From: Actinomycetota bacterium
GTDB taxonomy: Bacteria > Actinomycetota > CADDZG01 > JAHWKV01
Direction of reading: 5' to 3'
DNA length: 64,000 nt
Assembly: GCA_019347715.1 (NCBI GenBank)
Contig: JAHWKU010000004.1
Location: 1-64,000, forward strand
Of this stretch, positions 26,251 through 36,477 are shown piece by piece (position 1 is the first letter of the stretch; each line of letters opens with the position of its first letter). The notes under the pieces were generated by a model that saw only the letters and a program-made list of their open reading frames with translations, ran no database searches and was not told where the DNA came from. The position numbers and the translations under genes are program-made.

Positions 26251-26606
26251 GCGACAAGATACGCATCAATGGGCTGCGCGTATTCGGATATCACGGAGTC
26301 AATCGGATCGAGCGTGAGCATGGCCAGCACTTTGTCGTGGACATAGAGGCGAGGCTGGACTTGCGAGAGGCCGGGACATCCGATCTGCTTGGCAGCACTC
26401 TCGACTACGATTCCGTCATCAAGAAGGTTCAGCATGTAGTCGCTCATGAGCGCTACACGCTGATCGAGGCTCTAGCGGAGAGAATCTCCGACGTGATCTT
26501 GGAAAACCCAGAGGTTTACGCCACCACGATCCGAGTCGCGAAGCCGAAGCCCCCTATAGAGGCGGATCTGGAATCGGTTCAAGTTGAGATCCAGCGCGGC
26601 CGCTGA
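26247..26606 (+). CDS. folB: Dihydroneopterin aldolase
   Basis: A 119-residue enzyme converting dihydroneopterin to hydroxymethyl-dihydropterin and glycolaldehyde. Diagnostic stretches are INGLRVFGYHGV at the N-terminus, VDIEARLDLR, the TLDYDSV segment and the YTLIEALAERI helix with the catalytic-site Glu. The start ATG overlaps the folP stop, excluding the longer open frame. Its own TGA overlaps the probable CTG start of folK. Length is typical. Confidence 0.94.
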   Translation: MSDKIRINGLRVFGYHGVNRIEREHGQHFVVDIEARLDLREAGTSDLLGSTLDYDSVIKKVQHVVAHERYTLIEALAERISDVILENPEVYATTIRVAKPKPPIEADLESVQVEIQRGR

Positions 26607-27079
26607 AAGCCTTTATAGGCCTCGGCTCCAACCTTGATGATCGCCTTTCGAATCTGAAGAACGCGGTCGAAGCCATGAGATCCCGTGGCATTCAGGTCCT
26701 CCGGGTGTCGTCGGTTTACGAGACCGATGCAGTTGGCCCGCCGCAGCCTGATTTCCTGAATGCTGTTGCAGAGATCGAGACCAGCTTGCCGGCTGCGGAT
26801 CTGCTTGCAGAGCTGAAAGAGATCGAGCGGTCGATCGGAAGAAGACATCGAGAGCGGTGGGGGCCACGCGAGATCGATCTGGATCTCCTGCTATACGACG
26901 ACCAGGTTATCGAGGATTCGAACCTGACGATCCCCCACCCAGAGATCACCAGGCGCGCGTTTGTAATGATTCCGCTGCTCGAGATCGACCCCGGCCTGGA
27001 ATTGCCCACGGGCGAGCCCCTGAGTGTCTATTGCGACCCCGATTCCCCTGGGGTGCGAATGTTCGGGCGAATGGACTGA
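26603..27079 (+). CDS. folK: 2-amino-4-hydroxy-6-hydroxymethyldihydropteridine diphosphokinase, apparent CTG start
   Basis: About 158 residues. HPPK transfers pyrophosphate to hydroxymethyl-dihydropterin. The N-terminus reads KAFIGLGSNLDDRLSNLKNA, the invariant GLGSNL pterin loop, followed by SSVYETDAVGPPQPDFLNAV and RWGPREIDLDLLLYDD with the Mg-binding Asp pair. ATG 26675 lies after GLGSNL and would destroy the enzyme. Between the in-frame stop at 26585 and that loop there is no ATG, GTG or TTG. The only near-cognate codon is CTG 26603-26605, which overlaps the folB stop as CTGA, just as other genes here overlap as ATGA or GTGA. Start inferred, product sure. Confidence 0.9.
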   Translation: MKAFIGLGSNLDDRLSNLKNAVEAMRSRGIQVLRVSSVYETDAVGPPQPDFLNAVAEIETSLPAADLLAELKEIERSIGRRHRERWGPREIDLDLLLYDDQVIEDSNLTIPHPEITRRAFVMIPLLEIDPGLELPTGEPLSVYCDPDSPGVRMFGRMD

Positions 27080-27132
27080 GCGCAAGAACCTATACTTGCG
27101 CCGACCGGTATCCATGGAGGGAACTGGATCAG

Positions 27133-27906
27133 ATGCTTCTAGCAGTGGATGTTGGCAACACTCAGACCCACATCGGCATGTTTTCCGCGGCAGAGATCGT
27201 TGCCGAATGGAGAACTTCAACCGAGCCAAAGCGCACTGCTGATGAGCTGGCGCTCATCTTTCAGGAATTCCTTTCGTTTCAGGGACTGTCGTTCTCCAAG
27301 CAGGTGACCGCCGTAGTGATCGCGAGCGTGGTGCCGTCTTTGACGGCGGCGCTCCGTGAGATGGTGCAGCGCTATTTCCATTTCGATCCGCTCATTGTCG
27401 AGCCCGGAACCAAGACCGGAATGCCCATCCGCACCGACGACCCTCGGGAAGTTGGTGCGGACCGGCTCGTCAACGCTCTTGCTGCTTATCGACTGTTCGG
27501 GGGGCCGGCCGTGGTCGTCGATTTCGGTACGGCCACCACATTCGATGCCGTCAGCGACCAGGGTGAATATCTGGGAGGTGCCATAGCGCCGGGCATCCAG
27601 ATTTCCTCGAACGCTCTATGGACCATCGCGGCTCAGATCCAGAAGGTGGAATTGATCCAACCAAGGTCGGTCATCGGTAAGTCCACCCGGGAAGCGGTTC
27701 GTGCCGGAGTTCTCCTCGGGTCCGCCGCTATGGTTGACGGCATGGTGGAGCGCATGCAAAAAGAACTCGGAGGCGATGCGAGAGCGATCGTTACCGGTGG
27801 GCTTGCGGCCCTCATCGTCGAAGGCTGCAACGTCTCGCTGATTCACGAGCCCTATCTGACTCTCAAGGGCCTGAAGATCGTTCACGAGTTGAATGCCGGT
27901 GACTGA
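27133..27906 (+). CDS. coaX: Type III pantothenate kinase
   Basis: A 257-residue ASKHA-fold kinase for the first step of coenzyme A synthesis. It has the N-terminal phosphate motif AVDVGNTQTHIGMF, the GADRLVNALAA segment with the catalytic Asp, VVDFGTATTFDAV, and GGAIAPGIQ. Type III kinases need a monovalent cation and are not feedback-inhibited by CoA. The upstream open extension lies in folK's frame shadow; ATG 27133 gives the canonical N-terminus. The gene overlaps lysS by 14 bases. Confidence 0.95.
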   Translation: MLLAVDVGNTQTHIGMFSAAEIVAEWRTSTEPKRTADELALIFQEFLSFQGLSFSKQVTAVVIASVVPSLTAALREMVQRYFHFDPLIVEPGTKTGMPIRTDDPREVGADRLVNALAAYRLFGGPAVVVDFGTATTFDAVSDQGEYLGGAIAPGIQISSNALWTIAAQIQKVELIQPRSVIGKSTREAVRAGVLLGSAAMVDGMVERMQKELGGDARAIVTGGLAALIVEGCNVSLIHEPYLTLKGLKIVHELNAGD

Positions 27907-29398
27907 CCCGCATAATCCGAACGAGGAAGAGCAGATCCACGAGTCCCAGTCGGCCGCTGAAACTCAGCGCGCCGAGCGAATCGCCAAGGCTGAGAGGATG
28001 CGCGCCGCAGGCGACGAGCCTTACAAGCTTCGTTTCGACAAGGACTCATCGGTCGCGGAGATAGTGGAACGTCACTCGGACCTTTCCGCGGGGGCCGAGA
28101 CCGAAGATCGAGTAGCAGTCGCCGGAAGGGTCATGACCGTTCGGGCTATGGGCAAGCTCGCCTTCGCCGATCTCAAGGATTGGTCCGGCAGGATCCAGCT
28201 GTTCGGGCGTTCGGAGAACCTCGCAGGCGATTTCGAAGCCTTTAGCGAGCTCGATGTCGGTGACTGGGTTGGCGCTCGGGGCGTGGTGATGAAGACCAAG
28301 AAAGGCGAGCTTTCGGTCCTGGTCGATTCCTTCGAAGTGCTTTCCAAGTCCTTGCTACCGTGGCCGGAGAAGTGGCACGGGCTCAAAGACGTGGAGCTTC
28401 GCTACCGCCAGAGATATCTGGACCTGGCAACCAACGACAGGACCAGAGAGATCCTGCGCGTTCGCACGCAAGCGCTGCATCTCATACGGGAGTGGTTGAT
28501 CGGACGTGGATTCATCGAGGTCGAGACACCGATGCTGCAGCCCCTTCACGGGGGCGCTATCGCCAAGCCATTCGTGACGTTCCACGAGACGCTCGGGATG
28601 AATCTCTATCTGAGGATTGCCCCGGAGCTTTACCTCAAACGCTTGCTGGTCGGTGGCATCGAAAGAGTCTTTGAGATCAATCGCAACTTTCGAAACGAGG
28701 GAACGAGCTTCAAATACAACCCCGAGTTCACGACGCTCGAGCTATATCAAGCGTTTGGCGACTACCACACCATGGCGGAGCTGCTGGAGGACTTGATCGG
28801 CGACGTGGTGACCGAGATTCACGGCGGCACCAAGGTCAAATGGCAGGGGCACGAGATCGACTTCTCCAAGCCCTTTAGAAGAGCGAAGATCGTCGACCTC
28901 GTTCGCGAAGCTGGTATCGACCCCGATGGCGACCTGGCGTCTGAATGCCGCCGGCTGGGCATTGCGGTGGAGCCTTCCTGGGGCTGGGGCAAACAGCTGA
29001 CGGAGATCTACTCCAAAAGAGTCGAACCGAATCTGATGCAGCCGACGTTCGCCACGGACTATCCAAGAGAGGTCTCTCCGCTCGCCAGAGGCCATCGTGA
29101 TGATCCTCGCTTCACCGAGCATCTCGACCTGGTCATCTGCGGGATGGAGTTGGGGCCAGCGTACTCAGAGCTAACCGATCCGGTCGAGCAGCGTGCTCGC
29201 TTCGAAGAACAGGCTCAACAGAGGGCTGCAGGAGACGAAGAAGCCCATGTCGTCGATGAGGACTTCCTGCGGGCACTCGAGTACGGCATGCCCCCTGCAG
29301 GCGGGCTGGGGATGGGTGTCGATCGGTTAGTGATGATCTTGAGCGACTCTCCCTCCATCAGGGAGGTCATCTTGTTCCCCGCGCTGCGGCCGGAATAG
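27893..29398 (+). CDS. lysS: Lysyl-tRNA synthetase, class II
   Basis: A 501-residue synthetase. An N-terminal OB-fold anticodon-binding domain (VAVAGRVMTVRAMGKLAFAD) is followed by the class II catalytic core: motif 2 FEINRNFRNEGTS and motif 3 GGLGMGVDRLVMIL. A 45-residue charged N-terminal extension rich in Glu, Gln and Ala precedes the OB fold. Start ATG 27893 lies inside the coaX end. The coaX-lysS order is common in actinobacteria. Confidence 0.96.
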   Translation: MPVTDPHNPNEEEQIHESQSAAETQRAERIAKAERMRAAGDEPYKLRFDKDSSVAEIVERHSDLSAGAETEDRVAVAGRVMTVRAMGKLAFADLKDWSGRIQLFGRSENLAGDFEAFSELDVGDWVGARGVVMKTKKGELSVLVDSFEVLSKSLLPWPEKWHGLKDVELRYRQRYLDLATNDRTREILRVRTQALHLIREWLIGRGFIEVETPMLQPLHGGAIAKPFVTFHETLGMNLYLRIAPELYLKRLLVGGIERVFEINRNFRNEGTSFKYNPEFTTLELYQAFGDYHTMAELLEDLIGDVVTEIHGGTKVKWQGHEIDFSKPFRRAKIVDLVREAGIDPDGDLASECRRLGIAVEPSWGWGKQLTEIYSKRVEPNLMQPTFATDYPREVSPLARGHRDDPRFTEHLDLVICGMELGPAYSELTDPVEQRARFEEQAQQRAAGDEEAHVVDEDFLRALEYGMPPAGGLGMGVDRLVMILSDSPSIREVILFPALRPE

Positions 29399-29440
29399 GT
29401 CTGGGACTGGATTCCACGCGAGCGATACCATGCACTTTCT

Positions 29441-30244
29441 ATGGATCCCGCCGAAGCGGTAAAGAGGGCATTGGAGCGCGGAGCAAACGCGGCGCTCGTG
29501 ACGGTCAAGAAGGTTGAAGGCGATGCCCCTTCTGCCGTTGGGATGAAGCTTGCGGTTGACGAAAACGGCACCATTTTTGGCACTTTGGGCTGCGATGGCT
29601 TCGACTCGTCCGGTGTTTCCGACGCGTTGCGATCCCTGGCAGAGGAGGCGCCGTTGGAGTCCAAGTACCCATGGCATCAGGGCGCCGCAATATCCGTAGA
29701 AGTTAGGCCGTACCGGCCGGGCGAGCGAGTTCAAACTCCGGACAGGGAGATCCCCGAGTTGCTCATTGTAGGTCAGGGCCCCGTGGCGAGGGCTCTGGTG
29801 GCCCTGGGAGAACCCCTCGGGTTTCATGTGCGGGTTGCGGCCGGCCCAGACTCCCCCAAAGTGGGAGACTTCGATGGATTCGATGGAGCAGACGAGGTGA
29901 TCGTTGCCACGGAGGTTAGAGACGTCGAGGCTCTGCGTCCCAACGGCAATACGTATGTCGTCATTTGTGGACACGATCAAGACTTCTCGATTCCGGTTCT
30001 GCGCAAGATGATCAAAAGCAATGCGCCTTACATCGGAATGATGGGATCGAGGCGACACACCGGAGCTCTATACGACGAGCTGAAGGCCGAGGGGTTCGAC
30101 GACGATGCTGTTGCGAAGGTCCATACCCCAGTTGGCCTCGATCTCGGCGCCGAGACCCCTGAAGAGATCGCTCTTAGTGTCTTGGCCCAAGTGATAGCAA
30201 TTCGCCGAGGGGGATCGGGCAGACCTCTTCATCTTGCGACTTAG
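29441..30244 (+). CDS. XdhC/CoxI family protein
   Basis: A 267-residue protein with the two-part XdhC layout. The N-terminal CoxI-type segment (VTVKKVEGDAPSAVGMKLAV, then GTLGCDGFD) is followed by a Rossmann-like domain (LLIVGQGPVARALVALGEPLG) ending in YIGMMGSRRHTGAL and VHTPVGLDLGAETPEEIALS. Relatives deliver the sulfurated molybdenum cofactor to xanthine dehydrogenase or CO dehydrogenase, and the YIGMMGSR and PVGLDLG motifs are diagnostic. No molybdoenzyme gene is nearby, so its client is unknown. It overlaps the following lipoprotein gene by 11 bases. Confidence 0.87.
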   Translation: MDPAEAVKRALERGANAALVTVKKVEGDAPSAVGMKLAVDENGTIFGTLGCDGFDSSGVSDALRSLAEEAPLESKYPWHQGAAISVEVRPYRPGERVQTPDREIPELLIVGQGPVARALVALGEPLGFHVRVAAGPDSPKVGDFDGFDGADEVIVATEVRDVEALRPNGNTYVVICGHDQDFSIPVLRKMIKSNAPYIGMMGSRRHTGALYDELKAEGFDDDAVAKVHTPVGLDLGAETPEEIALSVLAQVIAIRRGGSGRPLHLAT

Positions 30245-31550
30245 GCCCACCACCTTTCTCATCCTTGCTGCACTGGTTTGTTTTTCATGTACCGGTGACG
30301 CGCGCCTTGAGATCCCAGGAGCAGGCAACGAGCAACAGGCAGACGACTCACTGAAGATCCATGTCTTTGGCGCGGACAGCGACCGAGATCTTTTCGATGG
30401 AGCGCGTCTTGCAGCAGTTGGCAAGCCGGTGCTCGGGAAGTCCGTCGAGGTTGTCGACGCCGGCCCCCCCGATGCCTTCAAACTGGCTGCACTCGCGGAC
30501 CGCCCTGATGTGATCGGAGCCGTGACGATCGGAGGACGCGATGCAATCGTCCAAGCATCCGCGGCACTCAACCGCTACCGAATGGTCGTGATCGAGCTGA
30601 CTGATGATCTCTACGATGCCGGGCAGCTCGAACCTCCGGTGTTTCAGTTCTCGATCCCGCATTCGTGGCAGGCCTATCGTCTTGCGCGCTACTTCGGGCC
30701 GGGAGATCGCGCCTACCGTCGTGTTGGACTCATCCGTCAGGCCGATGCTTCAGGAGAGATCGCAAGCCGGACCCTCGAGGAAGCAGCGTCCATGAGGGGA
30801 CTTCGATTCTCCGAATCTGTGGCCGGTTCCGCCGACCCCACGGAAGTGGGCCGGGCCCTCGCAGAACTGCACGCAGCCGCACCTGAGGCCGTCGTGCTGG
30901 ATGGGGACGCCGAGCTCATAACGGAGGTTGCGCGGCAGCTGACCGAAGGCGATCGCGCGTACGCGGGGAAATCGAGAATCGGCGACGGATGGCGTCCCCA
31001 GATCGCCGGGTTCGCCTCGCTGATCTCGTCGCAGGTGTCCCTGCCTCCCGGAACCGTCGCATCCGCTGATTACGCGCTGGCACTCCCCCCGGCCGACTCG
31101 GTAGCACCGGTAAAGCAGTTCATAGATCGTTTCAGCGAGGAGTTCGACCGTGAGCCCGCGGGTCATGAGTCCTTGGGATTCGACGCGGTGATGGCGATGG
31201 CCGAAGCGGCGGAGCGAGCCGGTGGCATCGACCGTGCCAAGATCTTCGAGGCGATATCGGCCTTCGATCGGATCCGTTTTGCTCGGATTCCCGTTTCGTT
31301 CGGACGAACGGACTGGGTGGCCCCCGAAAGAGACTATCTGGGTCTATGGGCGGTTCCAGGTCCGGAGCGTGCCGGTGGAGAAAGATGGCTTCAGCTCATG
31401 CGCACATTCACGTCAGATCTCGAACGAACCAATATCCCAGAAGATGACTGGCCGTCGTTCTTCGACGGGACGACTCCGGGCGGAGAGGCTCCGTTTTTCC
31501 ACCTGGCCAAGCGCGGGATCACCTCCGACCGAACAGATGACCTGCATTGA
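30234..31550 (+). CDS. Lipoprotein with type I periplasmic-binding-protein fold
   Basis: A 438-residue lipoprotein. The signal peptide ends in a lipobox (LVCFSC, Cys near residue 19). The body looks like the branched-chain-amino-acid-type binding protein (Peripla_BP_6) with two Rossmann-like lobes, as suggested by FDGARLAAVGK, VIGAVTIGGRDAIVQA, VVLDGDAELITEVARQL and GFDAVMAMAEAAERAGG. Canonical ligand residues are not obvious and no ABC permease or ATPase gene is adjacent, so it may be a sensor or orphan binding protein. Start TTG 30234 lies within the end of xdhC. Confidence 0.72.
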   Translation: MRLRPTTFLILAALVCFSCTGDARLEIPGAGNEQQADDSLKIHVFGADSDRDLFDGARLAAVGKPVLGKSVEVVDAGPPDAFKLAALADRPDVIGAVTIGGRDAIVQASAALNRYRMVVIELTDDLYDAGQLEPPVFQFSIPHSWQAYRLARYFGPGDRAYRRVGLIRQADASGEIASRTLEEAASMRGLRFSESVAGSADPTEVGRALAELHAAAPEAVVLDGDAELITEVARQLTEGDRAYAGKSRIGDGWRPQIAGFASLISSQVSLPPGTVASADYALALPPADSVAPVKQFIDRFSEEFDREPAGHESLGFDAVMAMAEAAERAGGIDRAKIFEAISAFDRIRFARIPVSFGRTDWVAPERDYLGLWAVPGPERAGGERWLQLMRTFTSDLERTNIPEDDWPSFFDGTTPGGEAPFFHLAKRGITSDRTDDLH

Positions 31551-31747
31551 GCGTTGCGGGGAATAATCTGGCCCGTTTGTCGTTTTAGCTGAATCGGGCA
31601 GTTGAGATAAAAATCCTACATGCCTGTTTGAGCATAAAGGCTGGTCAGCGAGCTGAAACTTTCGGTATAGCCGGCCCCGATACCATCCGATTGATACCGT
31701 AGGGATGAATGAGGGTTAGGCTGGCCTAAGTAGGAAATAGGGAACTT

Positions 31748-31753
31748 TATAAT
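31748..31753 (+). promoter_or_regulatory. Probable -10 of the clpC promoter
   Basis: TATAAT lies 41 bases before the clpC ATG, and an AAGGAG Shine-Dalgarno follows in the leader. No matching -35 is visible at 16-18 bases. Upstream, GATACC occurs twice (31679-31684 and 31693-31698) and GGTAT once in inverse orientation (31664 onwards), a possible operator. Nothing else stands out in the 244-base gap from 31551. Confidence 0.5.
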
Positions 31754-31794
31754 CGTTAACGTGGCTGAGACATAAAGGCTACAAGGAGAAATAG

Positions 31795-34332
<2,538 letters not shown>

Positions 34333-34351
34333 GTTAGGTCCGCCATACCCG

Positions 34352-34681
34352 ATGAACGTCCAGGAGATGATCGCCAAAACCCAGGACGTCCTCACAGTCA
34401 AGAGAGTGTTCGGCGAACCCTTTGAGAAGGATGGGGTCACCGTTATCCCAGCGGCGCGAGTTCGAGGCGGCGGCGGAGGCGGCGGAGACACCACCGGCAA
34501 CGGCGGCGGAGGCTTCGGTATCGATGCATCTCCTGCTGGTGCCTTCATCATCAAAGGCGAAAGGGTTCACTGGGAGCCGGCGATCGATGTGAACCGCGCA
34601 CTGCTGGTCGCGGCGATTGCACTTCTCGCCCTGCGCTCGGTGGCGAAAAGCGGTCTAAAGCGCAGGCGCCGCAAGCGGTAG
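34352..34681 (+). CDS. GerW/YtfJ-like spore-protein family member
   Basis: A 109-residue protein with VFGEPFEKDGVTVIPAARV, then a long glycine-rich stretch, then FGIDASPAGAFIIKGERVHW, and a C-terminal hydrophobic helix (about 82-98) with a very basic end. The order matches the GerW (YtfJ) family, named from Bacillus spore germination but widespread in non-sporulating actinobacteria where its role is unknown. ATG 34352 is chosen because the family N-terminus (an IxxTxDVLxVKRVFGEP pattern) begins there; the longer open frame overlaps clpC. It lies 19 bases after clpC. Confidence 0.8.
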   Translation: MNVQEMIAKTQDVLTVKRVFGEPFEKDGVTVIPAARVRGGGGGGGDTTGNGGGGFGIDASPAGAFIIKGERVHWEPAIDVNRALLVAAIALLALRSVAKSGLKRRRRKR

Positions 34682-34732
34682 TACTACTAACTCTCAGCGG
34701 GGATCTGTCCAAAGCGGGAGAATGTCGCCCAA

Positions 34733-35836
34733 ATGACGGATCAGAACCAGGTAGTACCGCCCGCGCCCGAGCAAGTTAGTGCCGAGATTGAGCGCCAGCT
34801 TGTCGACCCGAAGAAGCTGCAGGATTTCCTGGAGGAAAGGCTTCCGGGTACCGGTGCCTTCGAGATCAAGCGACATCTAGCCGGCCACTCTTGCGAGACG
34901 TTTTTCGTTGGGCGGGATGGTAACCAGTGGGTGCTGAGACGCCCCCCTCTGGCGGTCTATCTGCCAACGGCCCACGACGTCCTGCGCGAACACCGGGTTC
35001 TTAGTGCGCTTGCGGATACGCCCGTGCGTTCCCCGAAGCCAGTTCTGGTCTGCGAAGACGACGAGGTGTTGGGGGCCCCCTTCTATCTGATGGAACGCAA
35101 GGACGGCTACGTTTTACGGACGGAGATTCCCGATGTGCTCGACTCACGGCAGGATCACAAGCGGATCGGTGCCGAGCTCGTCACGGCCCTAGCCGAGCTT
35201 CACAATGTCGACTACGTTTCAGTCGGCCTGGACGGGTTCGGGAAACCGACGGGCTATCTAGAAAGACAGATCCGAAGATGGACAGGCCAGCTCGAGCTGG
35301 CGTCATCCATAACCAAGCAGTCGAGAGAAGTGCCGGAGATGTGGCAAATCCGGGACTGGCTCGCGGCGAACATGCCGGACTCAGCGGCGTCGGTGATCGT
35401 TCACGGCGACTACAAGCTGGACAACGTGATGTATGCCCCGGAGTCTCCCGCCACCGTCAATTCCATTTTCGACTGGGAGATGTCGACCATTGGAGATCCA
35501 CTTGCCGACCTTGGCTGGATGCTTTCCTACTGGCGCGAGGAGGGAGACCCGGAAGACGTTCTGCATTCCGCTCTGAACGCCCTCACCACAGGAGTGGGGT
35601 TCCTCGGCCGGGCCGAGCTGATCGGCTTGTATGAAGAGCTGACGGGCACCCGTATCGAGAACATCCGGTGGTACGTGGTCGCTGCTGTTTGGAAGCTTGC
35701 GTGCTTGTTGGAGGGCTCATACGGCCGTCACTTGATGGGCACCACAGACGATTCTTTCTTCGCCATGCTCGAGGCGGGAATCCCGGCCCTGGCACAGCGT
35801 GCTCTTGATATCTCCCGCGGAGCAATGGAGCTCTGA
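34733..35836 (+). CDS. Phosphotransferase (APH/choline-kinase fold), ACAD10/11-like
   Basis: A 367-residue kinase-fold protein. It has the nucleotide lobe (QWVLRRPPLAVYLPTAHDVL with the ATP-binding Lys/Arg position), the Brenner-type catalytic loop VIVHGDYKLDNVMY and the metal-binding IFDWEMSTIGDPLADLGW. These match the acyl-CoA-dehydrogenase-associated APH family, in which relatives phosphorylate hydroxyacyl-CoA compounds before dehydration. Start ATG 34733 is preceded by a GAGAAT hexamer nine bases upstream. Its stop overlaps the HAD gene's start by one base (TGATG), so the two are coupled. Substrate not shown. Confidence 0.85.
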   Translation: MTDQNQVVPPAPEQVSAEIERQLVDPKKLQDFLEERLPGTGAFEIKRHLAGHSCETFFVGRDGNQWVLRRPPLAVYLPTAHDVLREHRVLSALADTPVRSPKPVLVCEDDEVLGAPFYLMERKDGYVLRTEIPDVLDSRQDHKRIGAELVTALAELHNVDYVSVGLDGFGKPTGYLERQIRRWTGQLELASSITKQSREVPEMWQIRDWLAANMPDSAASVIVHGDYKLDNVMYAPESPATVNSIFDWEMSTIGDPLADLGWMLSYWREEGDPEDVLHSALNALTTGVGFLGRAELIGLYEELTGTRIENIRWYVVAAVWKLACLLEGSYGRHLMGTTDDSFFAMLEAGIPALAQRALDISRGAMEL

Positions 35837-36477
35837 TGGGGCAGATAACGAGCCTCATTACCGATTTCGGGGGAGTCTTGACGACTTCGATCTTCGAGTC
35901 GTTCAAGGCCTTCTGCATCGACCATTCGATCGAGCCCGAGGTCTTGAGAGTTGTCTTCGCAGAGATGATCGCCGAGGGTGACGCCAATCTCCTGTTCCGA
36001 TTGGAGAGGGGCGAGCTGGAACACGAAGAATTCGACCGGCTTTTCGCCGAGCAACTCTCGAAGCGCTCCGGGGTGCAAGTGGACCACGTTGATCTGAAAG
36101 CTCGGATGTTTTTTCAGGTGAGGCCCGCCCCCGAGATCGTGAACGCCATTGATTCGATTCACAAAGCCGGTTTTGCGACCGCTTTGCTATCGAACTCCTG
36201 GGGGCCGGGCGGTTATCCCAGGGAGATATTTGAGGATATGTTCGATGCCGTGGTCATCTCGGGAGAGGTGGGCCTGCGCAAACCCGACCCGGAGATCTAT
36301 CTGATGACGGCCAAGATGATCGACCGAGACCCGGCCGAGTGCGTCTTTATCGATGACATCAAGGTAAACGTCGAAGGCGCAGAGGCCGTCGGAATGACCG
36401 GCCTTCACCATAGGGAGGCAAAGGAGACGCTAGAAGAACTGGCGAAGCTCTTCGATGTCCCATTCGACCACAGCTAG
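35836..36477 (+). CDS. HAD-family hydrolase, subfamily IA (epoxide-hydrolase-N/ACAD10-like)
   Basis: A 213-residue HAD phosphatase-like protein. Motif I is ITDFGGVL with nucleophile Asp10, but the second Asp is replaced by Gly, as in the EPHX2-N and ACAD10 group. LLSNSWG is motif II, and KPDPEIYLMTAKM and FIDDIKVNVEGAEAVGM form motifs III and IV. In animal ACAD10 a HAD domain is fused to an APH domain; here they are adjacent, coupled genes. It converges with the DUF11 gene, overlapping by four bases. Confidence 0.87.
   Translation: MGQITSLITDFGGVLTTSIFESFKAFCIDHSIEPEVLRVVFAEMIAEGDANLLFRLERGELEHEEFDRLFAEQLSKRSGVQVDHVDLKARMFFQVRPAPEIVNAIDSIHKAGFATALLSNSWGPGGYPREIFEDMFDAVVISGEVGLRKPDPEIYLMTAKMIDRDPAECVFIDDIKVNVEGAEAVGMTGLHHREAKETLEELAKLFDVPFDHS

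Noticed and set aside
26585..26675. Frameshift or truncation in folK
   Set aside because: Reading frame and motifs are intact; only the start codon is unusual.
31560..31584. GGAAT-N17-GTT as a SigH/SigR-type stress promoter for clpC
   Set aside because: Spacer is one or two bases short of the usual 18-19 and it lies more than 200 bases before the gene, so it is weaker than the TATAAT at 31748.
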